Positions 11,172-21,449 of a stretch of 64,000 nt of DNA are shown piece after piece (the stretch's first letter is position 1; every line of letters begins with the position of its first letter). This stretch comes from Termitomyces sp. T153 (Eukaryota; Basidiomycota; Agaricomycetes; Agaricales; Lyophyllaceae). The position numbers and the translations under genes are program-made. The stretch lies in assembly GCA_018296165.2 (NCBI GenBank), contig JACKQL020000029.1, forward strand, positions 124,001-188,000. The letters are read 5' to 3'. The notes beneath the pieces were generated by a model, which worked only from the letters and a program-made list of their open reading frames with translations, did no database searches and had not been told where the DNA came from.

Positions 11172-12230
11172 ACTTGATTCCAACTCACACCACCTGCTCC
11201 ACCATGGGCACTGTGATTCTGTACTGGAGGAATATCTGGAAGCTCCATAGCCTCTCCAACACCTACATCTCTGATTGGGGACCACAATTTGTGGTAGAGT
11301 TCAACAGGGAGCTCTACCAACTGCTCAGAGTGAAGCTCCACACCTCCACCACCTACCACCCACAGTCTGACAGCCAGACTGAATGCATAAATCAGGAGTT
11401 AGAGCAGTACCTCCACTTCTTTTGCAACAAGCACCAGAATGACTGGGATGAACTCCTCCTTGATGCTGAGTTCCAATACAACAACCATGTTCACACATCC
11501 ACCCAGTTCTCCCCATTCTTCTTTAACATGGGACAGCATCTGCACATGGGTTTTGAACCCTGAGCCTGACCCTCAGAAAATGAGGCAGTAAACAAATTTG
11601 TGGACTAGATGAGGAGGTCATAGGAGGAGGCCTGAGCAGTGCTGGCAAAGGCAAAGAACAACATGGCACAATACTATGACTGTGAGAGGACTCCAGAATG
11701 CAAATATCAGCCCAGAAATCAAGTCTACCTGGATGCCTCTGACATTATGACTACCCAGCCCTTGAAAAAGCTTTCACACCATCAGTTGGGACCCTTCATA
11801 GTGGAATGACAGGTGGGACCCTTGGCCTATTGACTCTGGCTCTCCACAGGGATGTGCCAGCTTCATCCAGTGTTCAATGTGGTCAAACTAACTCCAGCCC
11901 CCAAGGACCCTATTTTGGGGCATTGTCTGCCACCTCTGCCACCCCTATGGTGGTCAACAACAAGGAATACAAGGTGGAGGAAATCCTGGATAGCCATTTA
12001 TTCTAGAAATGATTATAGTACAAGGTGAAGTGGAAAGGCTACAGGATTGAGGATATCTCCTGGGAGCTGCAGGAGAATGTGCATTCCCCCAGACTCATCA
12101 AGGATTTCCACTGGAAACATCCAAATGCCCTGCACACCATACAAGGAATCTACCCTATCTCACCAGTGGACTGAGCAATCAGGGACTTCTCTTACCCCAT
12201 GCATTGAGGTGCTGCATGCTAGAGGGGGGG
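11172..12230 (+). pseudogene. Integrase core, C-terminal domain and chromodomain of element 1
   Basis: Integrase continues with HLIPTHTTC, the second catalytic region DWGPQFV, TYHPQSDSQTE and FQYNNHVHTST. A basic C-terminal domain follows (LGPFIVE, HPVFNVVKL). Around 11960-12150 the chromodomain signature appears (YKVEEILDS, KWKGY, SWEL), making this a chromovirus, a group thought to target heterochromatin. Stops and frameshifts are frequent. Confidence 0.82.
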
Positions 12231-12233
12231 TGA

Positions 12234-12602
12234 TGTCAGGGGATCTCCATTTCCAACCTCTGTGACTGGTTCTAGCACCTCTGCAGCTTGTTCAACATCT
12301 CTAGGGCTCTTTCTAGAACTTCAGAGATCTCTGGAGAACTGCAGAGTTCTGCATATTACCTCAGCAATCATTGCCCCAGGATTAGGAGCAGCTCTGGTCT
12401 TCTGTACAGTAGTTTCCATGCCTCCACCACCCACTGATGCACTGCACTGAACAGTGGGGATCCTTAGACTTGTTCTCTTCAGATTCCCCTCTGCTAGGTG
12501 ATTAGTTACTGATTTTATTGTTGTCTACTCCACTAATATACTTTAGATTCCCCTCTGCTAGCTGCATGACTCTGATCTGCTGCTCCAGAGGTTGCCCTTA
12601 CA
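12234..12602 (+). repeat. 3' LTR of Ty3 element 1
   Basis: 369 bp, preceded by the polypurine tract. It abuts DIRS-like gag sequence on its right. Confidence 0.88.
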
Positions 12603-14220
12603 CATTCTCTGATGAGATCCAACTGGAATAGGTGAAACTTTTTTGTCAAAAACTGCATTGTGTCAGTTCTGCACATGCAGGTTCTCTTGTCTCTGAAGAT
12701 AAGCATGATGTATGTATATGTCATACACTAAGTAGGCACAGAAATTCTTGGCAAAGTCATGCTGCTGTTGTATGCGGTAATAGTGGGCATGGAAGGCATT
12801 GGTGATGCTCTCTGCAACTGGTCCCCCAATCTAACTGTTGGGACTGGCTCTAAGGCTGTGACAGATTACAGAAACAAGAGTGGTAGAGGCATGAAGGAAT
12901 TCTAATGGTCTAAGGTCTTTTTCCTTGCTTAGGTCAGACTTTGCCCCCAAAAGCTGTAGTTCTCCACTTGCTTTGAGCAAAAACAAAGAGTCCCCATGAC
13001 GATTTGGGGCAGTCAATGCTAGATGGCAGGCCTCATTTGTCAGCAGATCCAACAGAACATAAGCCAACCACCCAGCATTGAAGACATGTTGAATCCTGAT
13101 GGGAACCACTAGTGCATTAGGACCAAGGCATGTGGAGGTCTCAGGGGGGGGCATTCAGGAAGGAGCAAGAGGTGCTTGGGTTGAGTGTGTTGGAAGGATG
13201 TGGAAGCTGAGCTTGTGGAGGTGCCATGGATAAGTAGCCAATGGGTAGAGGGGGGAGGAGTCCAGCAGGAGGTGAAGCTGCCATTAGTACTGGCCAAGCT
13301 GGACCAGCATCTGCAGAGAGCAAATTAGTAGAAACATCTCTCAAAAGACTCCAAAAGGAAAGAATCTGCCCCATTTGTATCAAAGCCTCATGTAGGGCTT
13401 GGGCAGTGTATAGCAGTGGAGAGGAGAAACAACACTCACATAGCTGTGGAATGCTCATAGGGAGTGGGTGTATACCTGTGTAGAGGTTGGAGGGCTGAAT
13501 GAGGCCTGCAGCTGCAAGTGCATGAGCCTGTGGAATATGCTGTGTAATGCCTGCACTGAAGGTCTGAAGTAGACCCTGCAAGGCAGCATGTGAAATAGTA
13601 ATAGACTCTAATGGAGGCAGAGGAAGTTGGAGGGGGGGGGTTTGAAGGAAGAGAAGAAAGCCCCTCCAGTTGCACCGAGTGTAGCAAGGCATTGATGTCC
13701 CATGCAGTAAATCCACACTCAGGCAAATGGTGTGGGCACTTATTGGCCTGACATCAAGCAGCTGAGGCTGGGGCCATTGGAGATGGGGTGGAATTGTGAG
13801 TGAAAGAGTGGAGGAGAGGGGTGAGGGGTGCACATTGAATAGGGCTGAATGGGATGGTTGCTACAGTAGGGGCAGGGTGAAAACAAACAGACAGAGCTGA
13901 GGCTGCGGCTGGAGAGATGGGCTGTAGATCTGGGCCAAGTTTGGACTTGCAATCCAGTCCCATGGCAGTGGGTATCCTTGGAGTGGAATGGAGTTGTGAC
14001 ATGTCCCTGTCTGAAGGATTGCCCTGGAGGGGTGCTTCTGGAGAGGAGTGGGGTTTGTTCTCCTGCCCATTAAAGTCAAGTTCATTGTCCTCAGGTAGTT
14101 GTTCCATGGTTGTGTGAGAGTAGTGAACTCTCCCCACTTGGCATGTGTTCTGCTTGCTCATGGGCAAGTGAGTCAGGGGCAAGCCCCTTTGAGAGCACAT
14201 GCAAGGGTGCAGGTTACCTG
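12603..14220 (-). pseudogene. DIRS-like retroelement, gag-like protein remnant
   Basis: Read on the minus strand from about 14220 down to 12603, several frames together give a proline- and serine-rich N-terminal region and then a conserved C-terminal half (GPNALVVPIRIQHVFNAG, then SIANAFHAHYxRIQQ and FHLFQLDLIREC). The C-terminal half is homologous to the plus-strand protein at about 21600-22090, which precedes a reverse transcriptase of the type found in tyrosine-recombinase retroelements of mushrooms. The frame is broken by stops, and the 3' end is cut exactly at the LTR of Ty3 element 1. Assignment as a gag-like protein rests on that shared context. Confidence 0.6.
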
Positions 14221-14264
14221 GTCAGTCTGAGTCTGACAAGAAAGTCATGGTGGACATGGATATG

Positions 14265-14493
14265 GGAGAAACTTATGGTTATGCATGAAGTAGAGAACAA
14301 AAGGACTGCGAGAGTTACAGTTACACATGAAGTAGAGAACAAAAGGAGAATACTAGTGATTCAATATATGTGAGGTACATGTGAAGGTGGTGGTACTAGT
14401 TCAAGTTGTCTAAGGGCATGTGATCATTATGTGTGGTCCAAAACTCATTCCACATTCCTTTGTGCCTCTTCTTGTGGACTTACAATCTTGAAC
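14265..14493 (+). repeat. Dispersed repeat R, copy 2
   Basis: This is the second copy of the repeat at 3226-3423. Here the block containing ATGAAGTAGAGAACAAAAGG is itself tandemly doubled (about 14285-14350). Confidence 0.65.
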
Positions 14494-14515
14494 AAGCTAC
14501 AGTCCATGCCTCTGG

Positions 14516-15650
14516 TGTCACGACCCGTTCCCCAAAACCCCGCACATCGTCCATCAAACCCCCGAACCCCCAAAAGGACCCCCAACACTCCGCCGAACTT
14601 CCGCCCATGCCCCGCGCCTACTTCAGCTAACTCCGACGCCTCCCCGGCTAACTCCGATGGCCCCCTGGGCCAACTTTGGTGCCTGCTCCGCAGCCACTGA
14701 CACTTACCCTGGGCTTCCCGAACCCCAAGAACCACCCCCGCTATTCCCGATCTTCGCCACCCATCATTAACTCAACACCCTGCTTCCTCTGACCTATTCC
14801 GGAGTATCACGACAACCTCGGGGCAACCCACATTCTCCAATGATCCCATCAACGTATCAGCGCGGCACGATCTTCGATCACAACCGACACCCGCCCACTC
14901 CGTCAAGCCCCGCCAAGCCCCGCCGCCACAGCCGACGTACCCCGAAGTCCTCCGGTAGTCAGTATATAAGTCATCGAGTAACTCTTCGTACTCTAGTCTT
15001 GATATTGCTTAACGTTACCTATGGTCTGATTGTTTCCTTTTCGTGTTTCATGTTTTGTGTCCCATTCTCCTTACTCTCAGTCTCCCGGTCTTATCTCAGT
15101 CTCCCGGTCTTATCTTGTCTCCATTTCGTTATTGTTCTCGTTATCGTTTCGTATCTCCACTCGAATCTACTCCTGTTCCATATTGTCTCGTCTGACGCTG
15201 CCTTGGTGACTCCGTCAGACCATTGTGCCCAAGTCTTCATCAACCCTAACAACCTCACAAACTCCGCGATTACGATTACGAACCCCGACACTCCTTTACC
15301 AGGTCCGAACCTCACTCTTCGCTCGGTCCCAGACTCCATCAGCTCCAAATGATCTCCCATCAAACCCCGGCTCCGTCCCCATTGATCACACAGCCACCTA
15401 CCTCCCTTGCTTCCGCAAATCTCCCGTACGGCCTTCTGCCTGAACCCCGCCAAGACCGTCTCGTTTCCCCACAATCCGACTTCTCCGGACCTTCCCGGAT
15501 CTGTCTGGATCACATCTCCCCAACTACCCGCGCAACCCACCCGGACCCGGAACGTCTTCAAGTGTTCAGTTACCAATGCAGGGGAATCACGCCCGCCTAG
15601 TAAGGACTCGCCCAGTGCAGCTGAGCCCCCGGGGTCAGCGGAACCTGACA
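14516..15650 (+). repeat. Young solo LTR (1135 bp) with exact 5-bp target duplication
   Basis: It starts TGTCACGACC and ends GAACCTGACA, and is flanked by TCTGG on both sides (14511-14515 and 15651-15655). It contains a TATATAAG box at 14963-14970. It is full of intact CpG sites, in contrast to everything around it. The LTRs of the Ty3 element at 30372-35911 belong to the same family but have lost those CpGs. No internal region adjoins it, so it arose by recombination between LTRs. Confidence 0.9.
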
Positions 15651-15677
15651 TCTGGCACAGGGCTGTAGCTCTTGCTT

Positions 15678-16130
15678 CATCCCAGACCCAACCTCACTTC
15701 ATTCAGTTAGGTCCTCAACATTCTACTCAATGCTTAATCCCAGACCCAACCTCACTTTATTTGATTAGGTTCTCAACATTCTACTCAATGCTTAGTCCCA
15801 GACCCAACCTCACTTCATTTGGTTAGGTCCTCGACATTCTACTCCATGCTTATTCCCAGACCCAACCTTACTTTGCTCAGTTAGGTCTTTGTATTTCAAA
15901 CTCAATGCTAAATCCCAGACCCAACCTCACTTCATTCAGTTAAGTCTTTGTATCTCAAATTCAATGCTAAATCCCAGACCTAACCTCACTTTGTTCAGTT
16001 GGGTCCTTGTATTTCCAACTCAATGCTAAGTCCCAGACCTGTTTGGTTAGGTCTTTGCATTTTCTTAACTTGTGCTGACATCCAGACTTAACCTTACTTC
16101 ATTCAGTTTGCTCAGTATTACTTTTCTATT
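15678..16130. repeat. Tandem array, 57-60 bp unit, about 7-8 copies
   Basis: Each unit contains CCCAGACCCAACCTCACTT followed by a GTTAGGTC block and ends in CAATGCT. The unit starts fall near 15681, 15740, 15798, 15855, 15913, 15973 and 16032, and an eroded one near 16085. It lies directly right of the young solo LTR. No coding potential was seen. Confidence 0.85.
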
Positions 16131-16389
16131 ACAATTCAGTGCTGAGATATTATATACAAACTAATCATATATCTATATTACATTATCAAGAAATCACTAC
16201 AGTCCACTGGCCTATATTGAAAAGTTAAAGATTATAAAAGTTAGTACTAACAAAGTAAACTCATAAACTGTCACACTTACATTCATAAACTATTGAGAAT
16301 ATCTATACTACACTGTCAACTCATATACATTAGGTGCTGAAATTCACACAGATTAGCAAATTGGTGTAAAGTTACACTTACATTTGTAA
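16131..16389. other. AT-rich gap beside the Helitron remnant
   Basis: AT-rich and CpG-free, with no gene. It may contain the 3' end of the Helitron, but I could not place a terminal hairpin or CTRR end with confidence. Confidence 0.3.
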
Positions 16390-17230
16390 ACCATTCAGGA
16401 TTTCTTGATAGACAATATTAGCAGTCTTTCTTGATGTATTTTCTGAATCCAAAATGACTTTGATACAATCTCCTGATGTGCACTGAGAAAGTGCAACATA
16501 AAGTTGGCCATGTGCAAAGACTGATGATCAAAGGTCCAATCCAACATCCTTGACTGATTGACCTTGAGACTTGTTAATTATCATAGCAAAGGCCAATTGA
16601 ACTGGAAATTGTCTCCTGCACAAGGGAATTGGCAAATCTTCTTCAGAAACATCCATGTTGATCCTTGGGATTAAAACAACTGATTCTGCAAACTTGGCAT
16701 CTCAACTAATGATCTGGCATCTAAGAACTCTGGTGCTGATGTGGGTGACAATCATTCTTGTTCCATTCAAAGTCCTTTGGTTGTATCCAGATTTCTGAGG
16801 AGCATCACAAGAACACTAATCTTGAGAGATAATTTAGCCAAAGGCAAACTACTGGCTCTCAAAGAGTTAAGATATTCCATTGGATACAATGCCAATCCAT
16901 TATCAGACATGACAGAGTCTGCACTTTGCAAGATCTTCTCTTCTCCTGGACATTTCTGCAGAATTTCTGAATTGATATCCTCTACATCAGAGTTCTTGCC
17001 AGAGAGAATGGTTTGATCCAGATAATACTGATCATTTTGATGATGACCAATATGAGGATAAATGGAAGAGATTAATCCAGTAATAGAATTGTCATTGCAG
17101 ATCATGGTTTGTGGAAGTTGTACTGTTTCTCCAGGCCCAAGGTTTTTTCCAGCACCAACATCCAATAACCAAGCTGCATGAGCAATGTTATCAAGAGTCT
17201 GATCCAATCTCATGTTTTGAACCAAGTAAT
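16390..17230 (-). pseudogene. Helitron Pif1-like helicase, C-terminal part
   Basis: Minus-strand sequence encodes the end of a Helitron Rep/helicase: LLDVGAGKN, QLPQTM, DQTILSGKNSDVEDIN, ADSV, LYPMEYLNSL and VMLLRNLD. In another frame it continues with the terminal motif INKSQGQSVKDVGLDLRS and [10 protein letters not shown]. Frameshifts and stops separate the two. The Rep domain and the N-terminal helicase motifs are absent, because the sequence changes to a Ty3 fragment at 17230. Confidence 0.75.
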
Positions 17231-17580
17231 GGACTTACAATCCACCACCATCCACAACTACAACTTCAAGCATAGTGACCTTGTTATCATGCACAATACT
17301 AGAATTAAAGTCACCCACAACAAGAAGATGTACCCCCATTACTTAGAACCATTAGTGGTGATCTCTTGTAACTATGGAGGTACTTATATCCTTTGCAAAT
17401 TAGATGCCTCTGTATTACACTGACCAGTTGCTGCCTTTTGCCTACTCCCCCATTTTCCTAGAGAACATGTCAATATGCCTAGCAACCTCCTTGACATTGA
17501 CACCTCAAAACTTCACAAGCTAGAGGAAACCAACCTCTTGGATGATGAAGATCTGCCTGACATTGCTAGCAAGAGTTAGC
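17231..17580 (+). pseudogene. Ty3-type integrase C-terminal tail fragment
   Basis: The plus strand encodes HSDLVIMHNTRIKVTHNKKM followed by GPLVVIS-like residues, LCKLDASVLH and an acidic tail with LLDDEDLPD. This is the conserved end of pol in one group of basidiomycete Ty3 elements. It is in the opposite orientation to the adjoining minus-strand gag and protease, so an inversion or two separate insertions are implied. Confidence 0.6.
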
Positions 17581-20500
17581 ACATTCATAATTGATGGGGA
17601 CTTGGGGCTTAGCATCTTATAGCACTTGTACAAGGTTGCACTGAGCATTGAACTGGTCAGGGCCAAACTCAAAAGGGATGCCAGCATGTGTTAGCTTTGT
17701 CAGGTGATAGGCTCTGTAGACAAAGTTCTTGATAAAATCCTAAAGCCACTAACAGTGCTAAGGAAGATGCAAACTTCAGATAGCAACTTGCAAGATCCCC
17801 AATGCTCAATTAGCACCAAGCAACTCTCTTCAGGAACTTGTCCCTCAGGCATGCAGAATGATGTGCCAAAATCCAGTGTTGGGGTCAGTGATTGTTAGTG
17901 TCATCTCTTAGTTGCTAATGATCTTAATGACACTGCAGGTCAGAATGTCAAAGGGGTGGCCAAGAAGAATGTCATATGCTGGGGATCTGAGGACATGAAT
18001 TTGCAAGTAGATCATGTTGCCAATGGTGCATGGTACATTGTGTGCTAAACTTAGCAACCAATCCATAGTGCTATTAGTACTCTGCATGTTGAGGACAATG
18101 CTTGGGTTGTAGGTCAAAGATAGTTTGCTAGCAAGTTCAGCCAACATAGAGATAATCTGAGATCCACTATCCATAATGCATTCTATTTCCTTGCAATTGT
18201 TGATAAGCATCATGGACCAGATAGACTGGGCTTCTTTGGCACAAGTGAGTATGACAGGGTCTTGACCTGAGAGAACTGACTCAATGTAGGCTTCAACCAG
18301 ATCAATGGCAGTGACTGGTGCCAGCATTTCCAAGATACTCTGAGCAGTGGCAGTGTTTGAAGACAGACTGAAGGTGGCATTGTTATAGGCAAATGTTGGC
18401 AGAATTTCTTCAATGGAAGCATTGTGCTCAGAGAGTTCTTTAGCAGTAACAACATTAGTTGCCAGGTTGTGCTTGGGAGTAATGGTGTTGTAAAACTGAT
18501 TGCAAGATTGCAAATATCTTAGGAGAGTAAGCACAATTCACCCACTGAAACAGTAACCCTAGTCTGAAGTATGCAATCAAAAACTGCCTTGGTCTGCTCA
18601 ATATCATAAATTGGGGGCATTCTTCTATAAGCACCATCTTGATGCTTGTCAAGGGCAGCAAAGTTGTAAGTGTTGGGTGGGATGTAGTGATTGGGGATAC
18701 CAGAAAATGGATGCAAGAGTGGCTGGGGGTCACCAGTACTAGCAGCCAGTGCAGAGGCAGCTGGATCAGGGACTGGTTCTGGTGCTCTGTTGGCAGCAGG
18801 AGTGCTAGGGACAGCAGAAGCAGAGTTCATAGGAGCTGGGGCTAGAGTGGCAGGAGGAGCAGGGCAAACCTTTAGCACAAGAGATCTCTACACCATTAAA
18901 AATGTCAGGGCATTGCAAAGCCATCAACTCCCTCTCTAGTGACTTGATGCATTCCTTGCAAGAGAGAGGCCAGGGTCCATTACTGTCCAAGTGCAATACT
19001 TCATGAATCAAAGTTGTATGCAAAAAAGTTTGATGCAAAAAAGTTTGATGCAAAAAAGTTTGATGCAAAAAAGTTTGATGCAAAAAAGTTTGATGCAAAA
19101 AAGTTTGATGCAAAAAAGTTTGATGCAAAAAAGTTTGATGCAAAGCCTGTTCTGTATCCAGGTTAGTGTTGCCTGTCAAGCATCCTGTAGCAAGTTGTCT
19201 GGGGTTGTGTCTATACCATTTGTCAATGCACTCCATATATAAGTGCTTGCCAGAGTAGTTGGGAATCATGGTGCTAGAGGGCAGCACCACTTTTTCTTTA
19301 GCATTGCAACAACATTCTTCTTGCTGAATGTAGAGCTCCAGCTGGAGGCAGTGACTATGAACCATAGTATGCCCAGTTTCACCACACAGAAGTAATATTC
19401 ATCTGAAAAAGCATGGGGACAGTTAGCAGCACCAGTGCTTAGCAAAGCTGCTCCAGGGCACTAACAATAGCAGAAGTAGCAACAGTGTCTGTAGGTTCTG
19501 ATTTAAGAACAGGCAGAGGCATACCAATGGCAGCAGCAGGGACTAGACCAGGATGAGAGGTGGTAGACATGGTGGTAGCAATGGACTTGGAGGTGCTAGT
19601 GTCAGTACTCTTCAATACCCACTTGGCGCTCTCAAACACAATGTTGTAGAGGTTGTTAGGATGGTGGTCTGGCATGGTGACCTCAAGGCAGCAGACAATT
19701 TTGGACCATAGCAACATTGGGATACCCTGCTGGAAGAGGCAATGTTCCTCATTCCTGTAGAGCTTGCCATTTGCCAACAGCCATCTAGTGATATATTGGA
19801 ACTTGCAATAGTAAGCAGATAATCTGCCAAGGGTAGAGAGGCCACTAGAGAAGATTTGAGTGACAAGTTGTTTGAGGTTGCCAAGAGTATACCAAGCTGT
19901 TTCATCAGTGCCAGGATAGAGGTGCATCACTGCTGCTTTCCATTTGCAATAAGTGTAGCAACACTTCTCAGCAGCACTAGCAGGAACAAAAGAATTGCTA
20001 AATTCAGGTATGCCAAGCCAGGTTTCTGCTGTATTGTAAAAGACATAGTATGCTGTGTACTCCTTTTTCTGAGTTTCATCAAAAATGCCACAGTCACCAA
20101 ACAAGTATTCAAGTTTGCAGAAGTATTCCACTAGTTTATGAGGATGGGACTCATCTCACTTAAGAGCAGTAGAGTTATTCTGTGGTGGCATGCACATGTG
20201 GCAAACCAGACATTTATTGTCTGCTATAGCAATCATTGGATTTAGTGTGGGAAGAAGTATTAGTGAAGGTGGTAGCTGGTAAAGTTCTGGGAAGAAAGTG
20301 GGTAAGTCAAGAGGCATTAGTGGTGAGAGTGGGGCTTGGAGAAAGCTGAGTATGTGGCCTCCTGGAAAGAGGTTATCAATTTTATTGATGAAAAGTGAGT
20401 TACCCATGGTGCTAAGTTTGTTGGCAAGGTTGTGTGGTGTGGGAGTAGGTGGAGATAGTGGCAGGGTTGAAGGATCAACAAAAGAATTAAACTGGTGGGG

Positions 20501-21380
20501 CACTGGAGTAAAATGCAAATGACAAAAGGCTTGCATATGGGTTTCTGGCAGAATCTTGCTCTTAACTTACCCTTGCAATAGGCTCCAATATGATGACATC
20601 CATTGCCACCTAGCTGCCATGCAGAGAACACAACAACCAGCAGTTTCACAAGTAAATTGTGAATGGAGTAAGTAAGTAAGGGTTGCAAGCTGAGCTAGGT
20701 CCCAGAAAGCCTGCTAGATGCAGAAGTAGCACTTAGTCACTAGTGCAAGGTTGAGAGATGGCAATAGCAAATAGGAAGGGATAATTCTGCAGTAAACCCA
20801 GCTAGAGTCAAACTGAGATTGCTAGAGATTAAGTTGCTAACAGAGCAAGGCCAAAGACTGGTCCTAGGAATAGCAAAGAGCCTTAGCAACAGGAACAATA
20901 ACAAAATGAGACTAGCCATAGGTGCTAGTGCTAAACATGGACTCAGCAAAACAGTACCCTAAGGTGATACTAGCTGAATGAAATAACAAAGGCACTAACT
21001 CAAGAGAGAAGGTGCTAGAGCAAAAGAAGAAGCTTTAGAGCCACTAGACTTAGATCTGAAGTCTGAGGCTACAAACAAGGTGCAATTCTTCGATGTTTGT
21101 ATAGAAAACATGACAGTATTTATAGTAAGTAAGGATATTGAAACTAAAAGGAGTCAATAACAGTGAAAATAGGTCACTAGTAACATAAGTGAGTCAGGAG
21201 AAATGGCTGAGTAAGTCAATGACCCAAGAGTGTAGCTAATTTGACACCTGGAATAACAGCCAGTATGCTAGTTGCTAGGGTGGCATGTATCAAGGAAATA
21301 AGTCCAAATCAAGAAATAATGAAAAACTGTAGCAATAATACCAAGGAAGGGAATATTGTTGGGGACTTTGCTAGGAGGGG
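17581..21380 (-). mobile_element. Ty3/gypsy element 2, gag-protease with internal deletion
   Basis: On the minus strand gag runs from about 20536 to 19439 (YFCKLEYLFGDCGIF and GRLSAYYCKFQ regions). The nucleocapsid/zinc region follows at 19365-18520, then a retropepsin (CIMDSGSQ and YDILLGHPFDIL, 18534-17908). The sequence then jumps to an RNase H-adjacent piece (LTHAGIPFEFGPDQFNAQ, about 17690-17600). Reverse transcriptase is missing. The region 20690-21380 probably holds its LTR, with a TATA-like TATTTATAG on the plus strand near 21117, but I could not delimit the LTR. Confidence 0.7.
19019..19144. repeat. 15-bp minisatellite, about 8 copies, inside gag
   Basis: The unit CAAAAAAGTTTGATG is repeated almost perfectly. 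On the minus strand it keeps the reading frame and encodes repeated QTFLH in the zinc-knuckle region of Ty3 element 2. It has far fewer substitutions than the surrounding decayed DNA, so expansion is recent. Confidence 0.9.
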
Positions 21381-21449
21381 TGTCAGAGAGTGCTAAGGGA
21401 ACATCAGTTGGTGGGCTGAGGTCCTAGACTACATGTGACAAAGTCACAT

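Larger units (their letters stand above)
4226..12602 (+). mobile_element. Ty3/gypsy chromovirus (element 1), nearly full length, decayed
   Basis: Two 369-bp LTRs (4226-4594 and 12234-12602) start TGTCAGGGGA and end CCCTTACA. The 3' LTR follows a polypurine tract (AGAGGGGGGGTGA). Between them lie gag, protease, reverse transcriptase, RNase H, integrase and a chromodomain in the order expected for Ty3 chromoviruses. All are broken by stop codons. Two solo LTRs of another family are inserted inside it. The host DNA on the two sides differs (Tc1 fragment on the left, DIRS-like gag on the right), and the flanking 5-mers (GTCTC and CATTC) do not match, so no target-site duplication is visible. Confidence 0.9.

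Noticed and set aside
12603..12640. TTCTCTGATGAG looked like the FSDE catalytic motif of a Tc1 transposase continuing after the 3' LTR.
   Set aside because: On the opposite strand the same bases encode LDLIREC of the DIRS-like gag, in frame with a long homologous stretch, so the Tc1 reading is a coincidence.
13141..13833. A 230-codon minus-strand frame that could pass as a host gene.
   Set aside because: It is a fragment of the DIRS-like gag, CpG-poor and out of frame with its conserved C-terminal part.
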